A DNA stretch of 34,038 nucleotides, from NCBI RefSeq assembly GCF_945859825.1, contig NZ_CAMAPC010000024.1:32336-66373 (forward strand), in the 5' to 3' direction. The position numbers were made by a program, and so were the translations under genes. The notes beneath the pieces are model-generated. The model was given only the letters and a program-made list of their open reading frames with translations, was not told where the DNA came from and did not search any database. This DNA is from Pseudoalteromonas holothuriae (GTDB lineage Bacteria; Pseudomonadota; Gammaproteobacteria; Enterobacterales; Alteromonadaceae). Every line of letters starts with the position of its first letter. Position 1 is the stretch's first letter. This document shows positions 16,452-23,975 of the stretch, piece by piece.

Positions 16452-16474
16452 CAGTTTTATAATACTAGCAGAAG

Positions 16475-16498
16475 CACTGCCATATACTTTTGGCAGTG
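16475..16498 (+). terminator. Possible terminator of the DUF885 gene
   Basis: An 8-bp perfect stem (CACTGCCA at 16475-16482 with TGGCAGTG at 16491-16498) encloses an 8-nt loop 24 nt after the stop. The tail, TCTTAACCTTTCTC, is only loosely T-rich, so efficiency is doubtful. Confidence 0.45.
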
Positions 16499-16616
16499 TC
16501 TTAACCTTTCTCTCAATGTAGATGCTCGTCAATTACTTTATAAATTTGCAACGTGTTGGTTACTAACCTATTGATTATATTTATTACACTGCATGTTAAA
16601 CGGTAATGCAGCTCGT

Positions 16617-16706
16617 AAAATAGACTCTGGCGCTCGCCAGGAAGGTGACTGCCGTATGTTTGGGCACTGCTGTCTTCCTGCTTAGCCTCATAGTTGAGCC
16701 TATTTT
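16617..16706 (+). repeat. Structured 90-nt palindromic segment, possible small RNA or repeat
   Basis: The outer arms AAAATAGACTC (16617-16627) and GAGCCTATTTT (16696-16706) pair at 10 of 11 positions. Inside, CAGGAAG (16638-16644) pairs perfectly with CTTCCTG (16674-16680), and CTGGC/GCCAG (16627-16631/16636-16640) offers a competing small hairpin. It could form a long bulged stem in RNA or be a remnant of a short palindromic repeat. There is no copy elsewhere in the window. Confidence 0.35.
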
Positions 16707-16838
16707 GCCATTGTGCACTTGTTTGAGAATCTCATCACCTTAAACGGTGCATGTACAAAGGCCTAAACTTCACAAGCTGAACTTTATTTTGGTACACTTG
16801 CATAACAATTCAATCACAAAATTTCAAAAAGGGATTTT

Positions 16839-18797
16839 ATGCGCCTACTCTTTACCTTGTTATTAACCTTTGGCTGCGTTACTAGCTATCACAGCAAGGC
16901 TACGGACAAACCACTCATTGCTTTAGCCGATTTTGCAAAAGATGTTGCTTATCAAAATGTAAAACTCTCTCCAAAGGGAGATTACATATCTTTTATTGCC
17001 AAACAAGATGATAAAAATGCACTTTTTATTCTTGATGCAAGTACTTTTAAGCTATCACATGCCGTTGCTTTTAAAGCAAACGGCCAAGTTGGCGACTATG
17101 AATGGGTCAACGATGAGCGTGTGGTGATGGAAAAGCAATACTTACGTGGTTGGTCTAGCCAACCTCGTTATAAAGGTGAACTATTTGGGGTGAATGCTAA
17201 TGGTTCAAAATCTAAGTATTTGGTTGGCTTTAAAGGTGAGCGACAAGTGGGCTCAAACCTTAGAAAAGCCACACCGTTAGAAGGCATCTCTTATATTCTA
17301 GACCCGCTTCATGATGACCCTAAACATATGTTGATATATCACATTCCGTGGACGGGAACGAATGAGCCAACCACTAAAGTATATAGAGTTAATGTGGAAA
17401 ATGGCAAGCGTACTTTGCGCGCCAGATCGCCGGAAAATATGGCCAGATTTTTAACCGATCATCAAGGTAACGTGCGTGGGGCTTCTGCCTCAAAAGATGG
17501 CATTAGTACTCAAATCTATATTCGAGATGAAGATGGCACGACATGGAAAATGTTAAAGCTGGATGGGGCTTTTCGTACGATCGAGCTACTTACTTTCGAT
17601 AAAAGTGGTGAACAAGTTTATATTCAAGCCTCTCAAAAAGGAGAGCCTGAGGGAATATTTAAGCTTGAACTGAGTAGTGGTAAGGCGACTAAAATCTATC
17701 AAGATGACACGGTTTCGCCGAAAGCATTATGGGTAAGTGAATATGACAAAGAGTTGTATGCAATAGAAGTCGACAATGGTTATCCGACTTATATATTCCC
17801 AGATGAGGGTTCAATCAAAGCCAAGCGTTTGAAAAACATCATACGAGTTCTGCAAGGCAATCAGGTGCATTTAGTATCCAACACTCAAGATGGTAAAAAG
17901 AGCATATTTTTTGCCTCTAGTGATATTAATGCGGGGCAATACTTTTTATATGATTCAAAAACCAGTCAACTACAGCAATTGTTTTCGGCAAGAGAATGGT
18001 TAAAACCAGATCTTATGTCGCAAACAAAGTCGATTACATTTCAATCACGAGATAAATTAACTATCCATGGCTATTTAACCTTACCTGTAGGCAGCAAAGA
18101 TAAAGACTTGCCGCTGGTTGTTATGCCTCATGGCGGCCCACATTATACTCGAGATTGGTGGGAATTTAATCCTGAAGTGCAGATGTTAGCCAGCCGTGGG
18201 ATTGCTGTTTTACAAGTTAACTTTAGGGGTTCTGGTGGCTATGGCGATAACTTTCAGGCGGCAGGCTACCAGCAGTGGGGTGGTAAAATACAGCACGATA
18301 TTATTGATGGGGTAAAGTATGTGGTGTCACAAGGCTATGCCAGCAAAGATAATATCTGCATTATGGGTGCAAGTTTTGGGGGCTATTCAGCTTTGCAAAG
18401 TGCGATTGTAGCGCCTGATATGTTTAAATGTGCTATCGGTGTTGTGGGTATATATGACTTACCGTTGATGTTTGAAGAAGGTGACATTGCATTGCGTCAA
18501 TCGGGCACGAATTACTTAACTCAAGTGTTAGGGAAAGACACAAGCAAGCTAAAGGCTTTCTCTCCAAGTTATAATACTATGAAGCTTAAAGCACCGGTAC
18601 TGATTGTGCACGGTGGTGAAGATGACAGAGCACCTATAGAGCAAGCGGAGTCATTAATTAAAGCCTTAAAAGCAGCAAAGCATCCTCATGAATATATGTT
18701 ATTAGATGATGAAGGGCATGGTTTTTATAAGCCAAAGCATCGAGCGCAATATTATGAGACTGTAATGGCCTTTTTAGAAGAGCATATGAAACTGTAA
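16839..18797 (+). CDS. S9 family serine peptidase (prolyl oligopeptidase fold), secreted
   Basis: The 652-residue protein has a signal peptide (about 1-20), an N-terminal beta-propeller (about 30-390) and a C-terminal alpha/beta-hydrolase domain (about 400-652). The catalytic triad is readable: Ser512 in GASFGGYS, Asp595 in HGGEDDRAP and His627 in DEGHGF. The oxyanion region MPHGGPHYTRDWWEF and the NFRGSGGYG stretch are typical of dipeptidyl or acylaminoacyl peptidases of family S9. It would cleave short peptides in the periplasm or outside the cell. The ATG is supported by AAAAAGGGA six bases upstream. It is monocistronic, with a strong terminator. The exact substrate class within S9 cannot be told. 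Confidence 0.92.
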   Translation: MRLLFTLLLTFGCVTSYHSKATDKPLIALADFAKDVAYQNVKLSPKGDYISFIAKQDDKNALFILDASTFKLSHAVAFKANGQVGDYEWVNDERVVMEKQYLRGWSSQPRYKGELFGVNANGSKSKYLVGFKGERQVGSNLRKATPLEGISYILDPLHDDPKHMLIYHIPWTGTNEPTTKVYRVNVENGKRTLRARSPENMARFLTDHQGNVRGASASKDGISTQIYIRDEDGTTWKMLKLDGAFRTIELLTFDKSGEQVYIQASQKGEPEGIFKLELSSGKATKIYQDDTVSPKALWVSEYDKELYAIEVDNGYPTYIFPDEGSIKAKRLKNIIRVLQGNQVHLVSNTQDGKKSIFFASSDINAGQYFLYDSKTSQLQQLFSAREWLKPDLMSQTKSITFQSRDKLTIHGYLTLPVGSKDKDLPLVVMPHGGPHYTRDWWEFNPEVQMLASRGIAVLQVNFRGSGGYGDNFQAAGYQQWGGKIQHDIIDGVKYVVSQGYASKDNICIMGASFGGYSALQSAIVAPDMFKCAIGVVGIYDLPLMFEEGDIALRQSGTNYLTQVLGKDTSKLKAFSPSYNTMKLKAPVLIVHGGEDDRAPIEQAESLIKALKAAKHPHEYMLLDDEGHGFYKPKHRAQYYETVMAFLEEHMKL

Positions 18798-18826
18798 GCT
18801 ATTCAGTAATAAGTTTTATGATTCAT

Positions 18827-18863
18827 AGAGAGGTTTCAATTTAGCGGTTGAAACCTCTCTTTT
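18827..18863 (+). terminator. Rho-independent terminator of the S9 peptidase gene
   Basis: A 13-bp perfect stem (AGAGAGGTTTCAA at 18827-18839 with TTGAAACCTCTCT at 18848-18860) and an 8-nt loop are followed by TTT. It lies 29 nt after the stop. Confidence 0.85.
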
Positions 18864-19083
18864 ATATTTACAAATACTGTGACGCTGTGGCAAATGAAGG
18901 GGGATGTTCGGATAATCCGCTCGTTTTTTCTCCGTTAACTAGGGGATAACGAGGTCCGTCAAGTAAAGGAGGGTTCATAGAGGTATACCGCTGGAACAGT
19001 ATATTTTGACATAATCGCATGTACTTAAAGCAGATAATATTCACTATCTTTTTATTGATTTAGTATGTACTTTTGCATATTTA

Positions 19084-19101
19084 CACTGATTAATATCAGT
19101 G
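19084..19101. promoter_or_regulatory. Operator-like palindrome
   Basis: CACTGAT and ATCAGTG are perfect 7-bp arms around TAAT, with no T tract, 163 bp upstream of the aminotransferase start. The 18-bp size fits a dimeric regulator site. The identity of any regulator is unknown. Confidence 0.3.
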
Positions 19102-19168
19102 CTATGAAAATATTGATCATTCTAGCGAGCTAAGTGACTCATATAGAGCAACGACATACCGAAATTTT

Positions 19169-19231
19169 TGCCTTGTTACTAAGTGATTTAGCCGTCGCAA
19201 TATTTGGTCATTTATTTAATGTAATTGGTAT
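19169..19231 (+). repeat. Dispersed intergenic repeat, copy 2 (shorter form)
   Basis: The core 19197-19231 matches 1867-1901 at 33 of 35 bases. The left block 19169-19188 resembles 1821-1839. Compared with copy 1, about 18 bases between the blocks are missing. It ends 32 bp before the aminotransferase start codon, so it probably lies inside the promoter or the leader. Confidence 0.65.
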
Positions 19232-19263
19232 GCTTTTAAAGCATCACCAAAGAGGAAAGGACT

Positions 19264-20403
19264 TTGAAAAGTAAATTACCAAACCTAAGCACCAGTATTT
19301 TTAGTCAAATGACTGGGTTGGCAAATCGCTATCAAGCCATTAATTTATCACAAGGTTTTCCTGAATTTGATGCGCCAGAGCTTCTTAAAAAGCAGTTAGC
19401 GCACTACAGCGAGCAAGGGTGCAATCAATATGCACCTTCATCAGGTGTTGCGGAGCTGCAAGCGCAAATTGCAGCATTGATTGAGCGTAAGTATGAGCAT
19501 GTGGTTGACCCTGCAAGCTCTATTACTGTAACTAGCGGTGCAACAGAAGCGTTATTTGTTGCTATTCAAGCGATTACTCAAGTAGGTGATGAGGTGATTA
19601 TTTTTGACCCCGCTTACGATAGCTATAAACCTGCAATAGAGCTGGCCGGTGGCAAAGCCGTGCATATTACTTTGCGCTCACCGAATTTTCGTATTGATTG
19701 GCAACAAGTTAATCTAGCTATTAATGAAAAAACACGCGCCATTATTATCAATACCCCTCATAATCCAACGGCGAAAATAATGACCGCACAGGATGTGGCG
19801 ATGCTTAAAGCATTATTAGTAAAGCATGATCTTTTATTAATAAGTGATGAAGTCTATGAGCATATTACTTTTGATGGTCATATTCATTTTAGTGCTTTAA
19901 AAGATAAAGATATTTTTTCCCGCAGCTTCATTATCTCAAGTTTTGGCAAAACGTTTCACTGTACTGGTTGGAAGATGGGCTACTGTGTGGCACCGCACGA
20001 CTTGGCTGAAGAATTTCGTAAAGTACATCAATATGTTACTTTTTCCAGTTTCACCCCAGCCCAATTAGCGCTGGCTGACATGCTTAAAGAGCAAAGTGCG
20101 CATCTAGATGAACTGGCTGACTTTTATCAACAAAAAAGAAATATATTGGTTAATGCTCTAAAAGGCAGTCGGTTTGAGGTTTTGACCAGCGAAGGGACTT
20201 ATTTTTTACTGTTAGATTACTCAGCTATTTCAGATTTAAATGATATTGCCTTTTGTGAATATTTAGTCAAAGAGGTAGGGGTTGCAGCCATTCCATTAAG
20301 TGTATTTTATGACTCTCCCCCTGAGGATAGAATTATTCGCTTATGTTTTGCTAAGCACACAGAAACCTTAATTAATGCAGCACATAAGCTATGCGAACTA
20401 TAA
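19264..20403 (+). CDS. ybdL: PLP-dependent aminotransferase, YbdL type (methionine aminotransferase)
   Basis: This 379-residue class I/II aminotransferase is close in sequence to E. coli YbdL (386), which transaminates methionine (also His and Phe) with 2-oxo acids. The PLP lysine is K229 in SSFGKTFHCTGWKMGY. The cofactor-contacting SDEVYEH (194-200), NTPHNP (163-168) and FDPAYDSY (114-121) are intact, as are the YbdL-like ends INLSQGFPEFD and YFLLLDYS. The start is TTG at 19264, supported by the strong purine tract AGAGGAAAGGA directly upstream; no ATG gives a full-length N-terminus. It stands alone, with the dispersed repeat just before the ribosome binding site. The methionine preference is taken from YbdL, not seen in the sequence. 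Confidence 0.88.
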   Translation: MKSKLPNLSTSIFSQMTGLANRYQAINLSQGFPEFDAPELLKKQLAHYSEQGCNQYAPSSGVAELQAQIAALIERKYEHVVDPASSITVTSGATEALFVAIQAITQVGDEVIIFDPAYDSYKPAIELAGGKAVHITLRSPNFRIDWQQVNLAINEKTRAIIINTPHNPTAKIMTAQDVAMLKALLVKHDLLLISDEVYEHITFDGHIHFSALKDKDIFSRSFIISSFGKTFHCTGWKMGYCVAPHDLAEEFRKVHQYVTFSSFTPAQLALADMLKEQSAHLDELADFYQQKRNILVNALKGSRFEVLTSEGTYFLLLDYSAISDLNDIAFCEYLVKEVGVAAIPLSVFYDSPPEDRIIRLCFAKHTETLINAAHKLCEL

Positions 20404-20412
20404 ATAAGTACT

Positions 20413-20458
20413 AAAAAGTGTGTGCCCCCAGGCCTTAAAAGAACCGTGAGGGCATATA
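20413..20458 (-). terminator. Terminator of the chemoreceptor gene
   Basis: Read on the minus strand, a stem of about 9 bp with G-U pairs (TATATGCCC with GGGCACACA) is followed by CTTTTTAG. It lies just downstream of the chemoreceptor stop and between the two convergent genes. The loop is long (about 22 nt), which lowers confidence. Confidence 0.45.
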
Positions 20459-20462
20459 AAAC

Positions 20463-23400
20463 CTAAGATGCATTAAACTGATGTACTAACAACGCTGCTT
20501 GGGATGATTTGGCCACATTGAAGTACCCAAGTAAATGACGCATCTGCTGTGACTGTTCGGCCATTTGCTTTGCTGCTGCCATCGTCTCTTCAGTAATGGC
20601 TGAGTTTTGTTGAATTAAATCAGTCAGGCGTTGCACTACTTGGTCTACCTCTTTAATCGCTTGTTGTTGCGTGGTTGTTGCTTGATTGATTTTAATTATA
20701 GTATCGCTTACCTCAGATATAGCCGCAACAATATGCTCTAGCTTTAGTCCCGCGCTATTTGCCATTTCAATACCTTGGCCAACTTTATCGTTACTGTTGG
20801 CAATAATATCTTTTATCTGTTTTGCTGATGCGGCGCTACGCCCTGCTAAGTCTCTAACTTCATTGGCGACAACGGCAAAGCCTTTACCATTTTCTCCTGC
20901 TCTTGCTGCCTCTACGGCTGCATTGAGTGCCAGTAGATTAGTTTGAAAAGCAAGACCGTCAATGACCGACACAATTTCGTTGATATTCTTACTGGCTTTG
21001 TCTACTTCATCGATTGCTGTCACGGTGTTGTTAGATAGTTCACCGCCTTCTTTGGCGGTTTCTTCAGCGTGGTGTGCGAGCTGAACGGCCGTACCAGATT
21101 GGGCAGAAACATGGGTTAAGGCTTCCAGCATTTGACTAGTACTAGCACTTGCTTGCTCTAAGTTGGACGCTTGTTCTTCCGTTCGCGCACTAATTTCAGT
21201 ATTGCTATCAGCTATTTCACTGGCACTTTGCGACACATTACCTGCCGATAATTGGATACCCTCAATGACCTCAGTGAGCTTATTTATTGTCGTATTAACA
21301 TCTTGTTTAAGCAGCGCAAAGACCCCATTATATTGCCCTTGTACAGAGTGTGTTAAATCGCCTTTAGCCAGTGCGCTTAGTACGAGTGTTACCTCACTAA
21401 TGGCATCATTGATAATGGCGGTGGAGCCGTTCACATCATCTTTTAATTGTTGTAATTGCCCTTGCAAATCTGAGGTAATTTGCATGCTAAAGTCTCCTTG
21501 ACACATAGCGCTCATTACATTTCCTAGCTCAGCAATGACCTGATTTAGGTTGTTTACTGAACGATTAATGTCTGTTTTAAGGCTATTTAGTTGCCCTTTC
21601 ATTGGTGATTCAATGGTGCGGTCGAACCGACCATAACTAATTGCTGTCATCACGGAGGAAATTTCGCTTACGGCACTATCTAGTGATTCAATTGATATAT
21701 TGATATCTTCTTTTAATGTACCGAGCTGGCCTTGTGCATCACAATCGACTGTATATTTAAAGTTCCCCTGACTTACAGCTGCCATTACATGACAGATTTC
21801 TTTGATGATACTGTCTAAATTAATAACGCTGAAGTTTATGTCTTCTTTGAGCTCTTCAAGCTGGCCTTGTAGGGGTAAATCAATACGTTGAGAAAAATCG
21901 CCACAGCGGATTGCGCGCATGACTTTACTTATATCATCCATGGCACCAGATAAGCTTGCTACTGAGTTGTTCACACTATTTTTTAATTGTGCAAGTTTGC
22001 CGCCAGCATCGATGTCAATTTGTTCTTTAAAGTTACCGTGCTCAACATTTTCCATAACGTGCACAATGGCATCCATGGTGTTATCTAAGCTACTTAATGA
22101 GTAATTAATATTATCTTTTAACTTGCCAAGGTCTCCAGACATAGAAGCGCGTAGTTGACTATTGAATTGCCCTTCTGACATATCTTTAATGACGACATTT
22201 ATCTCACCTATTGCGGTATCTAAGGTACTCGTACAATGGTTTGTTGCTTGTTTTAATGTATTTAATTCACCTTTACACTCAACTTCGATTCTGTCAGAAA
22301 AGCACCCCTCAGCCATTTTGTTCATAACTCGATTGGTTGCATTAAGTGATACTTGTAGGGCGTCTAGCATAGAATTAAACGCATGTGCTGATTCGCCTAT
22401 TTCGTCATGTGTTGTTTTTGGTGCACGTAACGAAAAGTCGCCTTCATTTTCAACTCGTCGCATAGTGCTTACTAAAGCATGTACTGGTTTTGTGAGCATT
22501 TTTGTAAACCATATAGCTGCCACAATGATCGCAATAATGCACACGGTTAAAACGATAGCCAGTATTTGGGTAAGTTGGTTGACGGCAGAAAAAGCTTCCG
22601 CAGCATCGATTTCAGACAACAGTGCCCAACGTACGCCTAAGACATCAACGGGAGTATATGAAGAAAGAACCCTTTGTCCGTTGTAATCCATAATTAGCTT
22701 TTGTCCTTTTTGCCCACTCATTGCTTGATGAAAAGCTTCGGTACTGATACGGCTTTTGTCGGGATATTTAAACGCATTCACAACAGAGCGTTTATCTGGG
22801 TCTAAATAAGAGTCTGAGCGCATTAACCCTTCAGGGCCAACTAAGTAAGTTTCGCCACTTTTTCCTAGTCCTTCACGTTCAGTCATGATGCTATTTAATG
22901 CATCTATTGATAGTTGAAAGACTATAGTTGCGCCTTTACTGCCCTCAATCGTTATTGGAGCCGCAATAAAACTAGCAGGCGTATTGTATGAAGGTAAATA
23001 AGGTTCATAGTCAACAAATGTGTATTGAGCGCTTCCTTTAAGTTGTTTAGCCTTCGTAAACACTTTTGCTAGGTTACTGTTTGCGAATGGACCTGAGACC
23101 AATGAGGTGGCAAAGTCGAGCTCTTTGTACACCGAATATGCAACAATACCAGTATCATTATCAATGATAAAAAGATCATACAAGTCGAATATCTCAACGA
23201 GTTCGGCAAAAAATAAATGATAGTTTTGGTGAGCCAGATCATAACTGTCTTGATGGTTGGTACTAAGCAGCTGTACTTTTTCACCTAATGGAAAAGCATT
23301 CTCAGAAATATATCGAGCTTGAAGTGTTAGGGCTTCTGGCGAAAGCTGTTCATACAGATTAACTGGCGGGGGGGTATTTGGGTTTCGTTGAATAAATTGT

Positions 23401-23750
23401 TCTTTAAATTGGCTTTGGTAAAATTCATTCAAACTATCAGGTATATATGTTGGTGTGTCTAAATTGGCAATTGCATAGATAAAAGACTGAGCGGCAGCGG
23501 CAGCATATGGGTTAACTGTTAGAGACTGTAGCTTGTCTTGTACACCTTGAAAATGTCGCACCACCGCATACTTTTTCACTTCGCTAACAGCTTTCAGCTG
23601 CGCATATGATTGTGCTTGTAATGCTGATGTCGCTTGGTATAGCGCAATACTGATAATAAATGTGATTGGGATTAATGCGACCAATAAAAATGCAATACTG
23701 AGTTTTTTGGTCAAATTAAGCGTAGTGATAGCGTTAAAAAATCTGCGCAT
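20463..23750 (-). CDS. Methyl-accepting chemotaxis protein with dCache-like sensor and poly-HAMP array
   Basis: This is a 1095-residue transmembrane chemoreceptor. Membrane helix 1 is about 18-40, and a periplasmic region of about 350 residues looks like dCache_1 (GETYLVGPEGLMRSDS at 299-314; WALLSEIDAAEAF at 375-387). Helix 2 is about 394-415, followed by a canonical HAMP from 419. Then come eight further HAMP-like units beginning at 475, 520, 565, 610, 655, 700, 745 and 790, an exact 45-residue period with no indel. Each has the pattern VMxxxxxGxF...G.L..LK..IN.S...L. The signalling domain follows (about 835-1075), with the CheA/CheW tip VIDGLAFQTNLLALNAAVEA from 929. There is no C-terminal CheR pentapeptide. 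It is monocistronic, with AAGGA upstream of the ATG. The ligand is unknown. Ordinary chemoreceptors are about 550-650 residues with one HAMP. Confidence 0.95.
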   Translation of the reverse strand: MRRFFNAITTLNLTKKLSIAFLLVALIPITFIISIALYQATSALQAQSYAQLKAVSEVKKYAVVRHFQGVQDKLQSLTVNPYAAAAAQSFIYAIANLDTPTYIPDSLNEFYQSQFKEQFIQRNPNTPPPVNLYEQLSPEALTLQARYISENAFPLGEKVQLLSTNHQDSYDLAHQNYHLFFAELVEIFDLYDLFIIDNDTGIVAYSVYKELDFATSLVSGPFANSNLAKVFTKAKQLKGSAQYTFVDYEPYLPSYNTPASFIAAPITIEGSKGATIVFQLSIDALNSIMTEREGLGKSGETYLVGPEGLMRSDSYLDPDKRSVVNAFKYPDKSRISTEAFHQAMSGQKGQKLIMDYNGQRVLSSYTPVDVLGVRWALLSEIDAAEAFSAVNQLTQILAIVLTVCIIAIIVAAIWFTKMLTKPVHALVSTMRRVENEGDFSLRAPKTTHDEIGESAHAFNSMLDALQVSLNATNRVMNKMAEGCFSDRIEVECKGELNTLKQATNHCTSTLDTAIGEINVVIKDMSEGQFNSQLRASMSGDLGKLKDNINYSLSSLDNTMDAIVHVMENVEHGNFKEQIDIDAGGKLAQLKNSVNNSVASLSGAMDDISKVMRAIRCGDFSQRIDLPLQGQLEELKEDINFSVINLDSIIKEICHVMAAVSQGNFKYTVDCDAQGQLGTLKEDINISIESLDSAVSEISSVMTAISYGRFDRTIESPMKGQLNSLKTDINRSVNNLNQVIAELGNVMSAMCQGDFSMQITSDLQGQLQQLKDDVNGSTAIINDAISEVTLVLSALAKGDLTHSVQGQYNGVFALLKQDVNTTINKLTEVIEGIQLSAGNVSQSASEIADSNTEISARTEEQASNLEQASASTSQMLEALTHVSAQSGTAVQLAHHAEETAKEGGELSNNTVTAIDEVDKASKNINEIVSVIDGLAFQTNLLALNAAVEAARAGENGKGFAVVANEVRDLAGRSAASAKQIKDIIANSNDKVGQGIEMANSAGLKLEHIVAAISEVSDTIIKINQATTTQQQAIKEVDQVVQRLTDLIQQNSAITEETMAAAKQMAEQSQQMRHLLGYFNVAKSSQAALLVHQFNAS

Positions 23751-23928
23751 AACGTATTCCTTGTTCTCAAAGTGTTGTTAAACGTAACTGGCATAAAACA
23801 ACGGCTAGTATAAAAGTGTAGAACAATTCTTGTTTGCGTCTATAATTTCGGACGCTTTTATTAGCAAATAGGATGTATGACTGCTATTTAGAATAAAATC
23901 TCAGTTTGTATGTGGGAAACTGTGCACG

Positions 23929-23945
23929 GAGGGGATTAACCCCTC
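23929..23945 (-). terminator. Hairpin after the hybrid kinase gene
   Basis: GAGGGG (23929-23934) and CCCCTC (23940-23945) form a 6-bp GC-rich hairpin 31 nt beyond the kinase stop. There is no T run on the minus strand, so intrinsic termination is uncertain. Confidence 0.3.
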
Positions 23946-23975
23946 GGTTATTAACTGTTCATTGATCAACCGACT

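Larger units (their letters stand above)
16452..16838. other. Intergenic region between the DUF885 and S9 peptidase genes
   Basis: No gene was found. It holds the hairpin at 16475-16498, the foldable segment at 16617-16706 described separately, and the S9 gene ribosome binding site just before 16839. The last 100 bases are AT-rich and presumably carry the S9 promoter, but no clear -35/-10 pair stands out. Confidence 0.5.
18798..19263. other. Intergenic region before the aminotransferase gene
   Basis: No gene was found in this 466-bp stretch. It begins with the S9 gene terminator (18827-18863), contains an 18-bp perfect-arm palindrome (19084-19101), and ends with the second copy of the dispersed repeat (19169-19231) followed directly by the aminotransferase ribosome binding site. 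TTGACA occurs at about 19006, but no -10 box lies at the right distance. Confidence 0.5.

Noticed and set aside
20463..23750. 135-bp periodicity that might be a DNA tandem repeat or CRISPR-like array
   Set aside because: The period is 45 codons of HAMP repeats in one reading frame. The DNA has diverged strongly and the conservation is at the protein level.
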